NCBI GenBank assembly: GCA_027382625.1
Contig: JAJKFJ010021335.1
Coordinates: forward strand, 1 to 64,000
DNA from: Tetmemena sp. SeJ-2015
Lineage: Eukaryota; Ciliophora; Spirotrichea; Sporadotrichida; Oxytrichidae
Direction of reading: 5' to 3'
DNA: 64,000 nucleotides
Shown: one piece after another, positions 61,446 to 64,000 of the stretch
Position numbering within the stretch: the stretch's first letter is position 1
Layout: each line of letters starts with the position of its first letter
Notes under the pieces: model-generated
Databases searched by the model: none
What the model saw: only the letters and a program-made list of their open reading frames with translations
What the model was told of the DNA's origin: nothing
Made by a program: the position numbers and the translations under genes

Positions 61446-61719
61446 TTTATAAGATTTATATTTCTATAAACTAAATCTAGGCATGTTCCCTGTCATTATT
61501 GTTTCCATTTCGTAATTATAATAATCTTAAAAATTAAGACTTATCTCATTTAAGTAACAACTATCCACATATTATGGAAGTCAAATAAAATCAAAGTGAA
61601 AAGTGATAAAGGAGAGAACCAACAGAGATTTATTTACTACCAATTTATTAAAGGAAACACACATTTATTTTATAAGTTAAAAAAATTATTGGATATAATA
61701 ATAATGAAAAGCCGTAATA

Positions 61720-61905
61720 TCGAGGCAGTTTAAATGGCTCAAACTCTCAAATCATCAGTCAAAATTTAATTAAAGTATCTTCTTTATTCATCCTCACAAC
61801 ACCTCTCAGAGGAGAAATATAATGTGTGCTTATCTTCATTCTCTTCATTTCAGTTATATAATATTGTGCAACATATAACTCGGAGATGATCTCTTAGACT
61901 AAAAG
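61720..61905 (-). repeat. Dispersed CxxCE/LLRGA family, copy 6
   Basis: The minus strand reads HYISPLRGVVRMNKEDTLIK, F, TGA, LMI, aligning block for block with copies 1, 3 and 5. The CxxC end is not recognisable. Confidence 0.6.
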
Positions 61906-62224
61906 GACAAAACGATATAAAGCACTTAGATTATCATTCTGAATTTAATTGTATAATATTTATTTAAATTGTCCATCCTCCATATCTTACTAATTTTTGT
62001 TAAATTGAAGGGAAAATACTCATTCTAATTTCCATTCAAATCTTAACTATACTTAAAATCAAAATTAAAAATGTTCTTGCTTTAAATATAATATTTTAAT
62101 TCTTCACTTAAAATAATAGAATCTTATAAACTAAATCAAACAAATATGAGCATGACTTAATACTAAAATTCTATTTGATTAAAATACATTTTAATATAAT
62201 TATTTTAGATAAACTTAGAACTAC

Positions 62225-62535
62225 TCACTATTAAATCCTCTGTATCGATAGCTTAATCATGCATCAAGTGAGAGAGCAGCAGCTTCTTATAGTGTCCCTT
62301 AACTAAGTTCCAGCAGTAAAACTCAATGCCGTTGAACTCTGGCGAGTATGGAACATTAAAAACAGGAGTGATGTTCAACTCAGCGTATGCCTTCTTCGCT
62401 TCCTTTGTCTTGTGTACGCTGAGGTTGTCAACGAGTAGAACGATCTCACCGTCTGTGATCTTCTCTCTGAGCTTCTTAAGGAACGCAACATACTGCTCTC
62501 GCTTGATAGAGCGAGGATGAAGGACATAAGCTTCT
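62225..62535 (-). mobile_element. DDE transposase fragment (Tc1/mariner-IS630 type)
   Basis: The minus strand encodes EIVLLVDNLSVHKTKEAKKA and NVPYSPEFNGIEFYCWNLVK. These are the second Asp (VDN..VHK) and third acidic residue (PYSPEFNGIE) of the DDE_3 catalytic core. The first Asp and the N-terminal DNA-binding part are missing, and so are terminal inverted repeats. Codon use is richer in G and C than in neighbouring genes. Germline transposons of this superfamily (telomere-bearing elements) are abundant in related micronuclear genomes, and their transposases take part in genome rearrangement. This piece is either a remnant or one segment of a rearranged transposase gene. It lies between the two VPS4 copies. 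Confidence 0.8.
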
Positions 62536-62984
62536 AATATATTATAATCGAAATAATTGCGTAAAAAGAATACAGAAAGAACAATATTAAAATAAAAATT
62601 AGTAGTCTAATATTGAAGGAATGATTTTTAAAATAGTTTCCTCGATTTAAATAAAAAACTATTTTTTAAAATATAAACACAAAATTCGTCCTTAAATATT
62701 AATATAATTTTAGAGTAATTTGATCTTATAAAAATTGATTGATTTAATAAATTTAGAAGAGAAATTAAATTAATAAATAATTAAGAAATTAAAATCCTAG
62801 CAATTAAGTGTGAAATATTTGGGTAAAATTATTTACCATTCGATTTTATACATTAAAATTATAAGCAATGATTATAACTTCTTGTAAGGAATCTTTGATG
62901 AGTTACTGGTCACAATTTTTAAAACTTAGGTTAATTATCATTGGTTCGGAGTCAAAGACATTTGATCCTTTAACTGGTACCTCC

Positions 62985-63110
62985 ATCGTAATGGTGGAAG
63001 AACAAACTCATCTTATAATTTGAAGAGCTATCGAACAAGCCCCATATTGAACTATTATTTCATGATTTAACGGCCAACATTTTACAACTCCTCATTTATT
63101 ATTTTAATTT
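62985..63110 (+). repeat. Dispersed CxxCE/LLRGA family, copy 7 (3' part)
   Basis: The plus strand reads VMVEEQTHLII, TGA, RAIEQAP. The following ACATTTTACAACTCCTCATT matches the tail of copy 1. Confidence 0.6.
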
Positions 63111-63440
63111 AATTCCGATTTTCATTTAAATTTTAACTATAATCAGATTGATTTCAGTTTTATAAAGAGGGAAAATTTTATCTGCTTATCAGCAACCCTA
63201 AAACTAATTATAATTTTACTTTTCCTATAAAGCTATATAGATATATGAAATGAGATAATATATAATCTATAATTTTTATAATACTTGGTAAAATCTTAAT
63301 CTTGATTTCCTAATTTTATATATTTATAAGAATGATAATGAATAATTATAAAACTTTTATAAGAAATCTTTAATTTGTGGGTCAATAAATAAATTTAAAA
63401 ATATATTTTGGATTGAGGATTAAACAATTTTTGGAGTGAT

Positions 63441-64000
63441 ATGAGCGAGCTTTCCTCCTTCAGAGAAAAAGGAAAAATGTATGGTGAGATGGCCATTAAG
63501 GCTGACAATCAAAAGCAATATGAAGATGCTTGCACGAACTACATCATTTAAACATTAAATCTAATTTAAATCAAGGCTGTAGAAGTTTTTTCTCACATTA
63601 TTAAATGTAAATAAAGACACTACTTAAATAAAAACTATCACGCTTTGAGGCTCAATCATTATTCTGACCGACATTTTTGTAGACGAACCAAACTAGTATA
63701 TCGTCACACTCTACAAAGAAAAAAGGAACGAATATCTCGATAGAGCATTAATAATTAAAAGAATATCTCTATCTTTAGATAGAAACTATAGACTAAGCAT
63801 CTTTTGATTATAGGTAAGTAGTAATTTGTTAAATTTTATTTCTATACTAGATTTAATTACTTACCAATTTTCAAAATATTAGAAATGATTAATCACAGAA
63901 AGATGAAGAAGCTCAACTTAATGAAGATAAGAGCTTGGGTATATTTATAGAAAAAACAAATGTTAAATGGGCTGATGTTATTGGAATAGAGCAATCAAAA
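63441..64000 (+). CDS. VPS4-type AAA ATPase paralogue, truncated by window end
   Basis: ATG 63,441 (MSELSSFREKGKMYGEMAIK) starts an MIT domain closely related to the VPS4 gene 4.6 kb upstream. Both introns occupy the same positions (63,607-63,682 and 63,814-63,882). The frame reaches NVKWADVIGIEQSK at the window edge, just before the AAA module. One frame break near 63,750 (RALIIK for the expected RAQQLKEYL) looks like an extra T. It shares the exon-intron plan but differs at many codons, so it is a diverged duplicate. Whether it is functional cannot be judged without the rest. Confidence 0.75.

Overview
This window reads as germline (micronuclear) DNA of a spirotrich ciliate of the Oxytricha/Stylonychia/Tetmemena type. 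It is strongly AT-rich. TAA and TAG stand in place of glutamine throughout long conserved frames and only TGA ends them, so a standard-code reading breaks every real gene. Many genes also carry short insertions between 2-8 bp direct repeats. Removing one repeat plus the insertion restores both the reading frame and a recognisable protein motif (for example HRDIKP and GNIRIADFG in a kinase). These are internal eliminated sequences (IESs) with pointers; I list 24 candidates, most only 9-50 bp. Ordinary GT-AG introns also occur. Single-base homopolymer faults are common and look like long-read assembly error, so some frame breaks cannot be assigned.

Layout. 1-12,125: AT-rich DNA with two small unrecognised genes (2,399-2,959 and 3,450-4,194), several GC-richer islands and the 3' two thirds of a protein kinase (minus, 10,175-11,545). 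12,130-26,087: a satellite array of about 70 units of ~200 bp. 26,469-36,864: a coiled-coil gene, an unknown gene, a C2H2 zinc-finger gene, a broken ubiquitin copy, other coding-like pieces and an acyl-carrier-protein-like gene. 36,921-53,625: a scrambled giant receptor-like gene in two blocks with five other genes between them (alpha/beta hydrolase, coiled-coil/UBA-like protein, calmodulin-like protein, multipass membrane protein, YIP1-family protein). 53,754-61,445: a UDP-glycosyltransferase, an unknown gene, a RING-YEATS fusion, VPS4 and a secreted unknown protein. 61,446-64,000: a DDE transposase fragment and a second, partial VPS4 paralogue.

Main discovery. The cysteine-rich ectodomain half of the receptor (36,921-43,075) and its transmembrane plus coiled-coil half (48,985-53,625) lie in reversed order on the minus strand. 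They share an exact 13-bp repeat (36,921-36,933 and 53,613-53,625). Joining them at that repeat builds one GT-AG intron of 71 nt whose splicing keeps the frame. This is a scrambled gene with an intronic pointer.

A second hidden signal is a dispersed, decayed ~250-bp family, with seven copies recognised on both strands. It encodes a CxxCE motif followed by conserved LLRGA, MIKEETHIN and IEQTAD blocks.
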